Positions 1 through 10,972 of a stretch of 64,000 nt of DNA are shown piece by piece. Made by a program: the position numbers and the translations under genes. The stretch covers positions 930,001 to 994,000 of the forward strand of contig NW_027478487.1 in assembly GCF_051014685.1 (NCBI RefSeq). Reading direction: 5' to 3'. Within the stretch, counting starts at the first letter, position 1. The number at the start of each line of letters is the position of its first letter. The notes beneath the pieces are model-generated. The model worked only from the letters and a program-made list of their open reading frames with translations. It had not been told where the DNA came from and searched no databases. This stretch comes from Ptiloglossa arizonensis. Lineage: Eukaryota > Arthropoda > Insecta > Hymenoptera > Colletidae.

Positions 1-13
1 AAACTCCCATATC

Positions 14-22
14 TCGCGATCG
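14..22. other. Conserved TCGCGA palindrome, here overlapping CGATCG
   Basis: Nearly every monomer carries TCGCGA (NruI recognition sequence) at monomer 11-16, preceded by ccatatc. In A1/B1-type monomers the following bases make an overlapping CGATCG (PvuI recognition sequence), so CGATCG marks those types only. The core is lost in the cccgtatctcacg variant (28,665; 30,081; 30,435; 38,750). A second palindrome, CCTAGG (AvrII), lies at monomer 97-102 but is absent from ccctagtcc, ccctagccc, ccctggtcc, cactagg(cc) and ccatagg variants. Confidence 0.9.
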
Positions 23-70
23 GATTGACCTAACCCAAAAATTCCTATTGCATCTGAAAGTAGAAACTCG

Positions 71-85
71 CCCGATTACAACGGT
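71..85 (-). other. CENP-B-box-like motif, 7 of 9 core bases (representative copy)
   Basis: On the minus strand the first monomer reads accgttgtaatcggg, compared with the mammalian CENP-B box core TTCGNNNNANNCGGG: seven of the nine fixed bases agree and the two leading T's do not. It sits at monomer 68-82 in most monomers. Type variation often falls in the free positions (gattac, gactac, ggttac, ttacgac, ttacatc), but gccaggttac, gcctgattac and gccccattac break fixed bases. By my estimate a 7-of-9 match is expected about 0.5 times per 177-bp monomer by chance, so the similarity is weak evidence. Confidence 0.25.
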
Positions 86-180
86 ATGTGTATTTTTTCC
101 CTAGGCCATTCTGGTTAAGCGTTTGGAGCAGCAGAATTGCGAAAAGTTTTTTGCCTTCTCAACCATTTCTTGTCTTCAAA

Positions 181-357
181 CTCCCATATCTCGCGAACGG
201 ATTGACCTAACCCAAAAATTCCTATTGCATCTGAAAGTAGAAACTCGCCCGACTACAGCGGTATGTGTATTTTTTCCCTAGGGCATTCTGGTTAAGCGTT
301 TGGATCAGCGGAATTGCGAAAAATTGTATGCCTTCTCAACCATTTCTTGGCTTCAAA
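181..357 (+). repeat. Reference satellite monomer with landmark positions
   Basis: This complete 177-bp monomer serves as the coordinate frame (monomer position 1 = c of ctcccatatc). Landmarks in the consensus: NruI-type palindrome TCGCGA at 11-16; A5 tract in cccaaaaatt at 31-40; ctgaaagtagaaactcg at 51-67, strongly conserved; cccgattacaacggt at 68-82; T6 tract at 90-95; AvrII-type palindrome CCTAGG at 97-102; ttctggttaagcg at 106-118, strongly conserved; gagcagcagaa at 123-133, type-variable; A5T6 tract at 139-149; and the 3' tail cttggcttcaaa at 166-177, whose variants (ttgtcttc, ttagcttc, ttagtttc, ctaggcttc, ttggattc) are good type markers. This copy is the A2 type: gactacagcgg, ccctagggc, ggatcagcgg, ttgtatgcc. 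It contains no coding capacity beyond chance. Confidence 0.95.
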
Positions 358-669
358 CTCCCATATCTCGCGAATGGATAGACCTAACCCAAAAATTCCT
401 GTTGCGTGTGAAAGTAGAAACTCGCCCGATTACAACGGTATGTGTATTTTTTCCCTGGTCCATTCTGGTTAAGCGTTTGGAGCAGCAGAATTGCGAAAAA
501 TTTGTTGTCTTCTCAACCATTTCTTAGCTTCAAAGTACCATATCTCGCGAACGGATAGACCAAACCCAAAAATTGCTGTTGCATCTGAAAGTAGAAACTC
601 GCCCGATTACAACGGTATGTGTATTTTTTCCCTAGCCCATTCTGGTTAAGCGTTTGGAGCAGCAGAATT

Positions 670-685
670 GCGAAAAATTTTTCGC
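670..685. other. Perfect 16-bp palindrome of A4 monomers (representative copy)
   Basis: In A4-type monomers the A/T tract at monomer 136-151 reads gcgaaaaatttttcgc, which is its own reverse complement. The standard monomer has gcgaaaaattttttgc, which is not fully symmetric. Further copies occur near 1,558, 3,850, 4,382, 5,089, 5,620, 6,680, 7,567, 16,770, 19,070, 20,660, 26,848, 27,740, 29,156 and 32,340. It could form a short cruciform or a dimeric protein site; no function is shown. Confidence 0.9.
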
Positions 686-3590
686 CTTCTCAACCATTTC
701 TTAGCTTCAAAGTCCCATATCTCGCGAACGGATTGACCAAACCCAAAAATTCCTGCTGCGTCTGAAAGTAGAAATTCGCCCGATTACAACGGTATGCGTA
801 TTTTTTCACTAGGCCATTCTGGTTAAGCGTTTGGAGCAGCAGAAGTGCGAAAAATTTTTTGCCTTCTCAACCATTTCTTGTCTTCAAACTCCCATATCTC
901 GCGAACGGATTGACCTAACCCAAAAATTCCTATTGCATCTGAAAGTAGAAACTCGCCCGACTACAGCGGTATGTGTATTTTTTCCCTAGGGCATTCTGGT
1001 TAAGCGTTTGGATCAGCGGAATTGCGAAAAATTGTATGCCTCCTCAACCATTTCTTGGCTTCAAACTCCCATATCTCGCGAACGGATTGACCTAACCCAA
1101 AAATTCCTATTGCATCTGAAAGTAGAAACTCGCCCGACTACAGCGGTATGTGTATTTTTTCCCTAGGGCATTCTGGTTAAGCGTTTGGATCAGCGGAATT
1201 GCGAAAAATTGTATGCCTTCTCAACCATTTCTTGGCTTCAAACTCCCATATCTCGCGAACGGATTGACCTAACCCAAAAATTCCTGTTGCGTGTGAAAGT
1301 AGAAACTCGCCCGATTACAACGGTATGTGTATTTTTTCCCTAGTCCATTCTGGTTAAGCGTTTGGAGCAGCAGAATTGCGAAAAATTTGTTGTCTTCTCA
1401 ACCATTTCTTAGCTTCAAAGTACCATATCTCGCGAACGGATTGACCAAACCCAAAAATTGCTGTTGCATCTGAAAGTAGAAACTCGCCCGATTACAACGG
1501 TATGTGTATTTTTTCCCTAGCCCATTCTGGTTAAGCGTTTGGAGCAGCAGAATTGCGAAAAATTTTTCGCCTTCTCAACCATTTCTTAGCTTCATTACCA
1601 TATCTCGCGAACGGATTGACCAAACCCAAAAATTCCTGCTGCGTCTGAAAGTAGAAATTCGACCGATTACAACGGTATGCGTATTTTTTCACTAGGCCAT
1701 TCTGGTTAAGCGTTTGGAGCAGCAGAAGTGCGAAAAATTTTTTGCCCTCTCAACCATTTCTTGGCTTCAAACTCCCATATCTCGCGAACGGATTGACCTA
1801 ACCCAAAAATTCCTGTTGCATCTGAAAGTAGAAACTCGCCCGATTACAACGGTATGTGTATTTTTTCCCTAGGCCTTTCTGGTTAAGCGTTCGGAGCAGC
1901 AGAATTGCGAAAAATTTTTTGCCTTCTCATCCATTTCTTGTCTTCAAACTCCCATATCTCGCGATCGGATTGACCTAACCCAAAAATTCCTATTGCATCT
2001 GAAAGTAGAAACTCGCCCGATTACAACGGTATGTGTATTTTTTCCCTAGGCCATTCTGGTTAAGCGTTTGGAGCAGCAGAATTGCGAAAAGTTTTTTGCC
2101 TTCTCAACCATTTCTTGTCTTCAAACTCCCATATCTCGCGAACGGATTGACCTAACCCAAAAATTCCTATTGCATCTGAAAGTAGAAACTCGCCCGACTA
2201 CAGCGGTATGTGTATTTTTTCCCTAGGGCATTCTGGTTAAGCGTTTGGATCAGCGGAATTGCGAAAAATTGTATGGCTTCACAACCATTTCTTGGCTTCA
2301 AACTCCCATATCTCGCGAACGGATAGACCTAACCCAAAAATTCCTGTTGCGTGTGAAAGTAGAAACTCGCCCGATTACAACGGTATGTGTATTTTTTCCC
2401 TAGTCCATTCTGGTTAAGCGTTTGGAGCAGCAGAATTGCGAAAAATTTGTTGTCCTCTCAACCATTTCTTAGCTTCAAAGTACCATATCTCGCGAACGGA
2501 TTGACCAAACCCAAAAATTGCTGTTGCATCTGAAAGTAGAAACTCGCCCGATTACAACGGTATGTGTATTTTTTCCCTAGCCCATTCTGGTTAAGGGTTT
2601 GGAGCAGCAGAATTGCGAAAAATTTTTTGCCTTCTCTACCATTTCTTAGCTTCAAACTCCCATGTCTCGCGAACGGATTGACGTAACCCAAAAATTCCTG
2701 TTGCATCTGAAAGTAGAAACTCGCACGATTAGAACGGTATGTTTTTTTCCCTAGGCCATTCTGGTTAAGCGTTTGGAACAGCAGAATTGCGAAAAATTTT
2801 TTGCCTTCTCAACCATTTCTTGTCTTCAAACTCCCATATCTCGCGAACGGATTGACCTAACCCAAAAATTCCTATTGCATCTGAAAGTAGAAACTCGCCC
2901 GACTACAGCGGTATGTGTATTTTTTCCCTAGGGCATTCTGGTTAAGCGTTTGGATCAGCGGAATTGCGAAAAATTGTATGCGTTCTCAACCATTTCTTGG
3001 CTTCAAACTCCCATATCTCGCGAACGGATTGACCTAACCCAAAAATTCCTATTGCATCTGAAAGTAGAAACTCGCCCGACTACAGCGGTATGTGTATTTT
3101 TTCCCTAGGGCATTCTGGTTAAGCGTTTGGATCAGCAGAATTGCGAAAAATTTTTCGCCTTCTCAACCATTTCTTAGCTTCAAAGTACCATATCTCGCGA
3201 ACGGATTGACCTAACCCAAAAATTCCTATTGCATCTGAAAGTAGAAACTCGCCCGACTACAGCGGTATGTGTATTTTTTCCCTAGGGCATTCTGGTTAAG
3301 CGTTTGGATCAGCGGAATTGCGAAAAATTGTATGCCTTCTCAACCATTTCTTGGCTTCAAACTCCCATATCTCGCGAATGGATAGACCTAACCCAAAAAT
3401 TCCTGTTGCGTGTGAAAGTAGAAACTCGCCCGATTACAACGGTATGTGTATTTTGTCCCTAGGGCATTCTGGTTAAGCGTTTGGATCAGCGGAATTGCGA
3501 AAAATTGTATGCCTTCTCAACCATTTCTTGGCTTCAAACTCCCATATCTCGCGAATGGATAGACCTAACCCAAAAATTCCTGTTGCGTGT

Positions 3591-6068
3591 GAAAGTAGAA
3601 ACTCGCCCGATTACAACGGTATGTGTATTTTTTCCCTGGTCCATTCTGGTTAAGCGTTTGGAGCAGCAGAATTGCGAAAAATTTGTTGTCTTCTCAACCA
3701 TTTCTTAGCTTCAAAGTACCATATCTCGCGAACGGATAGACCAAACCCAAAAATTGCTGTTGCATCTGAAAGTAGAAACTCGCCCGATTACAACGGTATG
3801 TGTATTTTTTCCCTAGCCCATTCTGGTTAAGCGTTTGGAGCAGCAGAATTGCGAAAAATTTTTCGCCTTCTCAACCATTTCTTAGCTTCAAAGTCCCATA
3901 TCTCGCGAACGGATTGACCAAACCCAAAAATTCCTGCTGCGTCTGAAAGTAGAAATTCGCCCGATTACAACGGTATGTGTATTTTTTCCCTAGGGCATTC
4001 TGGTTAAGCGTTTGGATCAGCGGAATTGCGAAAAATTGTATGCCTTCTCAACCATTTCTTGGCTTCAAACTCCCATATCTCGCGAATGGATAGACCTAAC
4101 CCAAAAATTCCTGTTGCGTGTGAAAGTAGAAACTAGCCCGATTACAACGGTATGTGTATTTTTTCCCTGGTCCATTCTGGTTAAGCGTTTGGAGCAGCAG
4201 AATTGCGAAAAATTTGTTGTCTTCTCAACCATTTCTTAGCTTCAAAGTACCATATCTCGCGAACGAATAGACCAAACCCAAAAATTGCTGTTGCATCTGA
4301 AAGTAGAAACTCGCCCGATTACAACGGTATGTGTATTTTTTCCCTAGCCCATTCTGGTTAAGCGTTTGGAGCAGCAGAATTGCGAAAAATTTTTCGCCTT
4401 CTCAACCATTTCTTAGCTTCAAAGTCCCATATCTCGCGAACGGATTGACCAAACCCAAAAATTCCTGCTGCGTCTGAAAGTAGAAATTCGCCCGATTACA
4501 ACGGTATGCGTATTTTTTCACTAGGCCATTCTGGTTAAGCGTTTGGAGCAGCAGAAGTGCGAAAAATTTTTTGCCTTCTCAACCATTTCTTGGCTTCAAA
4601 CTCCCATATCTCGCGAACGGATTGACCTAACCCAAAAATTCCTGTTGCATCTGAAAGTAGAAACTCGCCCGATTACAACGGTATGTGTATTTTTTCCCTA
4701 GGCCTTTCTGGTTAAGCGTTCGGAGCAGCAGAATTGCGAAAAATTTTTTGCCTTCTCATCCATTTCTTGTCTTCAAACTCCCATATCTCGCGATCGGATT
4801 GACCTAACCCAAAAATTCCTATTGCATCTGAAAGTAGAAACTCGCCCGATTACAACGGTATGTGTATTTTTTCCCTGGTCCATTCTGGTTAAGCGTTTGG
4901 AGCAGCAGAATTGCGAAAAATTTGTTGTCTTCTCAACCATTTCTTAGCTTCAAAGTACCATATCTCGCGAACGGATAGACCAAACCCAAAAATTGCTGTT
5001 GCATCTGAAAGTAGAAACTCGCCCGATTACAACGGTATGTGTATTTTTTCCCTAGCCCATTCTGGTTAAGCGTTTGGAGCAGCAGAATTGCGAAAAATTT
5101 TTCGCCTTCTCAACCATTTCTTAGCTTCAAAGTCCCATATCTCGCGAACGGATTGACCAAACCCAAAAATTCCTGCTGCGTCTGAAAGTAGAAATTCGCC
5201 CGATTACAACGGTATGTGTATTTTTTCCCTAGGGCATTCTGGTTAAGCGTTTGGATCAGCGGAATTGCGAAAAATTGTATGCCTTCTCAACCATTTCTTG
5301 GCTTCAAACTCCCATATCTCGCGAATGGATAGACCTAACCCAAAAATTCCTGTTGCGTGTGAAAGTAGAAACTCGCCCGATTACAACGGTATGTGTATTT
5401 TTTCCCTGGTCCATTCTGGTTAAGCGTTTGGAGCAGCAGAATTGCGAAAAATTTGTTGTCTTCTCAACCATTTCTTAGCTTCAAAGTACCATATCTCGCG
5501 AACGAATAGACCAAACCCAAAAATTGCTGTTGCATCTGAAAGTAGAAACTCGCCCGATTACAACGGTATGTGTATTTTTTCCCAAGCCCATTCTGGTTAA
5601 GCGTTTGGAGCAGCAGAATTGCGAAAAATTTTTCGCCTTCTCAACCATTTCTTAGCTTCAAAGTCCCATATCTCGCGAACGGATTGACCAAACCCAAAAA
5701 TTCCTGCTGCGTCTGAAAGTAGAAATTCGCCCGATTACAACGGTATGCGTATTTTTTCACTAGGCCATTCTGGTTAAGCGTTTGGAGCAGCAGAAGTGCG
5801 AAAAATTTTTTGCCTTCTCAACCATTTCTTGGCTTCAAACTCCCATATCTCGCGAACGGATTGACCTAACCCAAAAATTCCTGTTGCATCTGAAAGTAGA
5901 AACTCGCCCGATTACAACGGTATGTGTATTTTTTCCCTAGGCCTTTCTGGTTAAGCGTTCGGAGCAGCAGAATTGCGAAAAATTTTTTGCCTTCTCATCC
6001 ATTTCTTGTCTTCAAACTCCCATATCTCGCGATCGGATTGACCTAACCCAAAAATTCCTATTGCATCT
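3591..6068 (+). repeat. Tandem duplication of 7 monomers (2 x 1,239 bp) inside block A
   Basis: Positions 3,591-4,829 and 4,830-6,068 match at an offset of exactly 1,239 bp (7 x 177), with homology continuing to about 6,114. Rare variants are shared between the copies, for example gaacgaatagacc near 4,262 and 5,501. I noticed two differences, aactagcccg near 4,131 against aactcgcccg, and cccaagccc against ccctagccc near 5,581. The left junction of the second copy is a chimeric monomer, A1-like upstream and A3-like downstream, at about 4,830. The paralogous block A' (18,7xx-20,3xx) has only one copy, so this duplication arose after, or was lost from, the larger duplication. In-register unequal exchange is the simplest explanation. 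Confidence 0.85.
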
Positions 6069-6130
6069 GAAAGTAGAAACTCGCCCGATTACAACGGTAT
6101 GTGTATTTTTTCCCTAGGCCATTCTGGTTA

Positions 6131-7900
6131 AGCGTTTGGAGCAGCAGAATTGCGAAAAGTTTTTTGCCTTCTCAACCATTTCTTGTCTTCAAACTCCCAT
6201 ATCTCGCGAACGGATTGACCTAACCCAAAAATTCCTATTGCATCTGAAAGTAGAAACTCGCCCGACTACAGCGGTATGTGTATTTTTTCCCTAGGGCATT
6301 CTGGTTAAGCGTTTGGATCAGCGGAATTGCGAAAAATTGTATGCCTTCTCAACCATTTCTTGGCTTCAAACTCCCATATCTCGCGAATGGATAGACCTAA
6401 CCCAAAAATTCCTGTTGCGTGTGAAAGTAGAAACTCGCCCGATTACAACGGTATGTGTATTTTTTCCCTGGTCCATTCTGGTTAAGCGTTTGGAGCAGCA
6501 GAATTGCGAAAAATTTGTTGTCTTCTCAACCATTTCTTAGCTTCAAAGTACCATATCTCGCGAACGGATAGACCAAACCCAAAAATTGCTGTTGCATCTG
6601 AAAGTAGAAACTCGCCCGATTACAACGGTATGTGTATTTTTTCCCTAGCCCATTCTGGTTAAGCGTTTGGAGCAGCAGAATTGCGAAAAATTTTTCGCCT
6701 TCTCAACCATTTCTTAGCTTCAAAGTCCCATATCTCGCGAACGGATTGACCAAACCCAAAAATTCCTGCTGCGTCTGAAAGTAGAAATTCGCCCGATTAC
6801 AACGGTATGCGTATTTTTTCACTAGGCCATTCTGGTTAAGCGTTTGGAGCAGCAGAAGTGCGAAAAATTTTTTGCCTTCTCAACCATTTCTTGGCTTCAA
6901 ACTCCCATATCTCGCGAACGGATTGACCTAACCCAAAAATTCCTGTTGCATCTGAAAGTAGAAACTCGCCCGATTACAACGGTATGTGTATTTTTTCCCT
7001 AGGCCTTTCTGGTTAAGCGTTCGGAGCAGCAGAATTGCGAAAAGTTTTTTGCCTTCTCAACCATTTCTTGTCTTCAAACTCCCATATCTCGCGAACGGAT
7101 TGACCTAACCCAGAAATTCGTATTGCATCTGAAAGTAGAAACTCGCCCGACTACAGCGGTATGTGTATTTTTTCCCTAGGGCATTCTGGTTAAGCGTTTG
7201 GATCAGCGGAATTGCGAAAAATTGTATGCCTTCTCAACCATTTCTTGGCTTCAAACTCCCATATCTCGCGAATGGATAGACCTAACCCAAAAATTCCTGT
7301 TGCGTGTGAAAGTAGAAACTCGCCCGATTACAACGGTATGTGTATTTTTTCCCTGGTCCATTCTGGTTAAGCGTTTGGAGCAGCAGAATTGCGAAAAATT
7401 TGTTGTCTTCTCAACCATTTCTTAGCTTCAAAGTACCATATCTCGCGAACGGATAGACCAAACCCAAAAATTGCTGTTGCATCTGAAAGTAGAAACTCGC
7501 CCGATTACAACGGTATGTGTATTTTTTCCCTAGCCCATTCTGGTTAAGCGTTTGGAGCAGCAGAATTGCGAAAAATTTTTCGCCTTCTCAACCATTTCTT
7601 AGCTTCAAAGTCCCATATCTCGCGAACGGATTGACCAAACCCAAAAATTCCTGCTGCGTCTGAAAGTAGAAATTCGCCCGATTACAACGGTATGCGTATT
7701 TTTTCACTAGGCCATTCTGGTTAAGCGTTTGGAGCAGCAGAAGTGCGAAAAATTTTTTGCCTTCTCAACCATTTCTTGGCTTCAAACTCCCATATCTCGC
7801 GAACGGATTGACCTAACCCAAAAATTCCTGTTGCATCTGAAAGTAGAAACTCGCCCGATTACAACGGTATGTGTATTTTTTCCCTAGGCCGTTCTGGTTA
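6131..7900 (+). repeat. Tandem duplication of 5 monomers (2 x 885 bp) inside block A
   Basis: The A2/A3 pair at 6,313 recurs at 7,198, an offset of 885 bp (5 x 177). The distinctive gcgaaaagttttttgcc segment near 6,152 recurs near 7,037 at the same offset. Copy 2 carries private changes (cccagaaattcgtattg near 7,110; ccctaggccgttctgg near 7,881). Block A' lacks this duplication: the A/A' offset changes by 885 bp between the markers at 6,313/20,289 and 8,221/21,312. Confidence 0.82.
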
Positions 7901-7963
7901 AGCGTTCGGAGCAGCAGAATTGCGAAAAATTTTTTGCCTTCTCAACCATTTCTTGTCTTCAAA

Positions 7964-10900
7964 CTCCCATATCTCGCGATCGGATTGACCTAACCCAAAA
8001 ATTCCTATTGCATCTGAAAGTAGAAACTCACCCGATTACAACGGTATGTGTATTTTTTCCCTAGGCCATTCTGGTTAAGCGTTTGAAGCAGCAGAATTGC
8101 GAAAAATTTGTTGTCTTCTCAACCATTTCTTAGCTTCAAACACCCATATCTCGCGAACGGATTGACGTAACCCAAAAATTCCTGTTGCATCTGAAAGTAG
8201 AAACTCGCCCGGTTACATCGGTATGTGTATGTTTTCCCGAGGCCATTCTGGTTAAGCGTTTGGAGCAGCAGAAATGCGAAAAATTTGTTGTCTTCTCAAC
8301 CATTTCTTAGCTTCAAACTCCCATATCTCGCGAACAGATTGACGTAACCCAAAAATTGCTGTTGCATCTGAAAGTAGAAACTCGCCCGATTACAACGGTA
8401 TGTGTATTTTTTCCCTAGGCCATTCTGGTTAAGCGTTCGGAGCATCAGAATTGCGAAAAATTTTTTGCCTTCTCAACCATTTCTTGTCTTCAAACTCCCA
8501 TATCTCGCGAACGGATTGACCTAACCCAAAAATTCCTATTGCATCTGAAAGTAGAAACTCGCCCGATTACAACGGTATGTGTATTTTTTCCCTAGGAAAT
8601 TCTGGTTAAGCGTTTGGAGCAGCAGAATTGCGAAAAATTTTTTGCCTACTCAACCATTTCTTGGCTTCAAACTCCCATATCTCGCGAACGGATTGACCTA
8701 ACCCAAAAATTCCTATTGCATCTGAAAGTAGAAACTCGCCCGATTACAACGGTATGTGTATTTTTTCCCTAGGAAATTCTGGTTAAGCGTTTGGAGCAGC
8801 AGAATTGCGAAAAATTTTTTGCCTTCTCAACCATTTCTTGGCTTCAAACTCCCATATCTCGCGAACGGATTGACCTAACCCAAAAATTCCTGTTGCGTCT
8901 GAAAGTAGAAACTCGCCCGATTACGACGGTATGTGTATTTTTTCCCTAGTCCATTCTGGTTAAGCGTTTGGAGCAGCAGAAGTGCGAAAAATTTGTTGTC
9001 TTCTCAACCTTTTCTTAGCTTCAAACTCCCATATCTCGCGAACAGATTGACGTAACCCAAAAATTCCTGTTGCATCTGAAAGTAGAAACTCGCCCGATTA
9101 CAACGGTATGTGTATTTTTTCCCTAGGCCATTCTGGTTAAGCGTTCGGAGCATCAGAATTGCGAAACATTTTTTGCCTTCTCAACCATTTCTTGTCTTCA
9201 AACTCCCATATCTCGCGAACGGATTGACCTAACCCAAAAATTCCTATTGCATCTGAAAGTAGAAACTCGCCCGATTACAACGGTATGTGTATTTTTTCCC
9301 TAGGAAATTCTGGTTAAGCGTTTGGAGCAGCAGAATTGCGAAAAATTTTCTGCCTTCTCAACCACTTCTTGGCTTCAAACTCCCATATCTCGCGAACGGA
9401 TTGACCTAACCCAAAAATTCCTATTGCATCTGAAAGTAGAAACTCGCCCGATTACAACGGTATGTGTATTTTTTCCCTAGGAAATTCTGGTTAAGCGTTT
9501 GGAGCAGCAGAATTGCGAAAAATTTTTTGCCTTCTCAACCATTTCTTGGCTTCAAACTCCCATATCTCGCGAACGGATTGACCTAACCCAAAAATTCCTG
9601 TTGCATCTGAAAGTAGAAACTCGCCCGATTACAACGGTATGTGTATTTTTTCCCTAGGCCATTCTGGTTAAGCGTTCGGAGCAGCAGAATTGCGAAAAAT
9701 TTTTTGCCTTCTCAACCATTTCTTGTCTTCAAACTCCCATATCTCGCGATCGGATTGACCTAACCCAAAAATTCCTATTGCATCTGAAAGTAGAAACTCG
9801 CCCGATTACAACGATATGTGTATTTTTTCCCTAGGCCATTCTGGTTAAGCGTTTGAAGCAGCAGAAGTGCGAAAAATTTGTTGTCTTCTCAACCATTTCT
9901 TAGCTTCAAACTCCCATATCTCGCGAACGGATTGACGTAACCCAAAAATTCCTGTTGCATCTGAAAGTAGAAACTCGCCCGGTTACATCGGTATGTGTAT
10001 GTTTTCCCTAGGCCATTCTGGTTAAGCGTTTGGAGCAGCAGAAGTGCGAAAAATTTGTTGTCTTCTCAACCATTTCTTAGCTTCAAACTCCCATATCTCG
10101 CGAACAGATTGACGTAACCCAAAAAGTCCTGTTGCATCTGAAAGTAGAAACTCGCCCGATTACAACGGTATGTGTATTTTTTCCCTAGGCCATTCTGGTT
10201 AAGCGTTCGGAGCATCAGAATTGCGAAAAATTTTTTGCCTTCTCAACCATTTCTTGTCTTCAAACTCCCATATCTCGCGAACGGATTGACCTAACCCAAA
10301 AATTCCTATTGCATCTGAAAGTAGAAACTCGCCCGATTACAACGGTATGTGTATTTTTTCCCTAGGAAATTCTGGTTAAGCGTTTGGAGCAGCAGAATTG
10401 CGAAAAATTTTTTGCCTTCTCAACCATTTCTTGGCTTCAAACTCCCATATCTCGCGAACGGATTGACCTAACCCAAAAATTCCTATTGCATCTGAAAGTA
10501 GAAACTCGCCCGATTACAACGGTATGTGTATTTTTTCCCTAGGAAATTCTGGATAAGCGTTTGGAGCAGCAGAATTGCGAAAAATTTTTTGCCTTCTCAA
10601 CCATTTCTTGGCTTCAAACTCCCATATCTCGCGAACGGATTGACCTAACCCAAAAATTCCTGTTGCGTCTGAAAGTAGAAACTCGCCCGATTACGACGGT
10701 ATGTGTATTTTTTCCCTAGTCCATTCTGGTTAAGCGTTTGGAGCAGCAGAAGTGCGAAAAATTTGTTGTCTTCTCAACCTTTTCTTAGCTTCAAACTCCC
10801 ATATCTCGCGAACGGATTGACGTAACCCAAAAATTCCTGTTGCATCTGAAAGTAGAAACTCGCCCGATTACAACGGTATGTGTATTTTTTCCCTAGGCCA

Positions 10901-10972
10901 TTCTGGTTAAGCGTTTGGAGCAGCAGAAGTCCGAAAAATTTGTTGTCTTCATAACCATTTCTTAGCTTCAAA
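7964..10972 (+). repeat. HOR block B: 10-monomer higher-order repeat (1,770 bp) with 4-monomer sub-repeat
   Basis: Monomer types in order: B1 (gcgatcgg, gtttgaagcagcag), B2 (cggttacatcgg, gtatgttttccc), B3 (gaacagattgacgtaac, gttcggagcatcag), B4 and B5 (ccctaggaaattc), B6 (gattacgacgg, ccctagtcc, caaccttttcttagc), then B3-B4-B5 again and an A6-like closing monomer. The B2 marker at 8,221 recurs at 9,991, exactly 1,770 bp (10 x 177). The ccctaggaaattc pair recurs at 708 bp (8,591 to 9,299), giving the 4-monomer sub-period. The last monomer (10,796-10,972) changes to a C-type 3' end (gaagtccg, cttcataacc), marking the junction with block C. Confidence 0.87.

Larger units (their letters stand above)
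1..7963 (+). repeat. HOR block A: 6-monomer higher-order repeat (1,062 bp)
   Basis: Six monomer types recur in order. A1 carries gcgatcgg; A2 gactacagcgg with ggatcagcgg and ttgtatgcc; A3 gttgcgtgtg with ccctggtcc or ccctagtcc and ttgttgtc; A4 ttgctgttgcatc with ccctagccc and tttttcgcc; A5 cctgctgcgtctg with gtatgcgtattttttcac; A6 ccctaggcctttc with gttcggagcagcag and tctcatcc. The 1,062-bp spacing is seen between the A2/A3 pairs at 5,251 and 6,313. Copies are not uniform: the A2 type is doubled at 889-1,242, and 2,580-2,760 carries extra A4-like and 174-bp monomers (ttaagggtttgg, gtatgttttttt). Two further local duplications are listed separately. The same block recurs at 15,398-21,054 and 25,303-27,600. 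Confidence 0.88.

Noticed and set aside
24..37. Telomere-like cctaaccc in most monomers
   Set aside because: It is only about 1.3 units of the CCCTAA repeat, never in tandem, and embedded at a fixed place in the monomer. A chance 8-bp match is enough to explain it.
181..357. Shorter internal sub-repeat (about 88 bp, half-monomer)
   Set aside because: Comparing the two halves by eye gave only short matches such as cggattgac and ccgattac. No consistent half-period is present.
300..527. 75-codon open frame (also at 3,481; 4,012; 5,251; 6,313; 7,198; 18,697; 19,227; 20,289)
   Set aside because: It begins at TTG, spans 1.3 satellite monomers, and exists only because ccctggtcc replaces a TAG stop in one monomer type. 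It recurs with the HOR. There is no start context, no domain, and the protein simply repeats with the 59-residue satellite phase.
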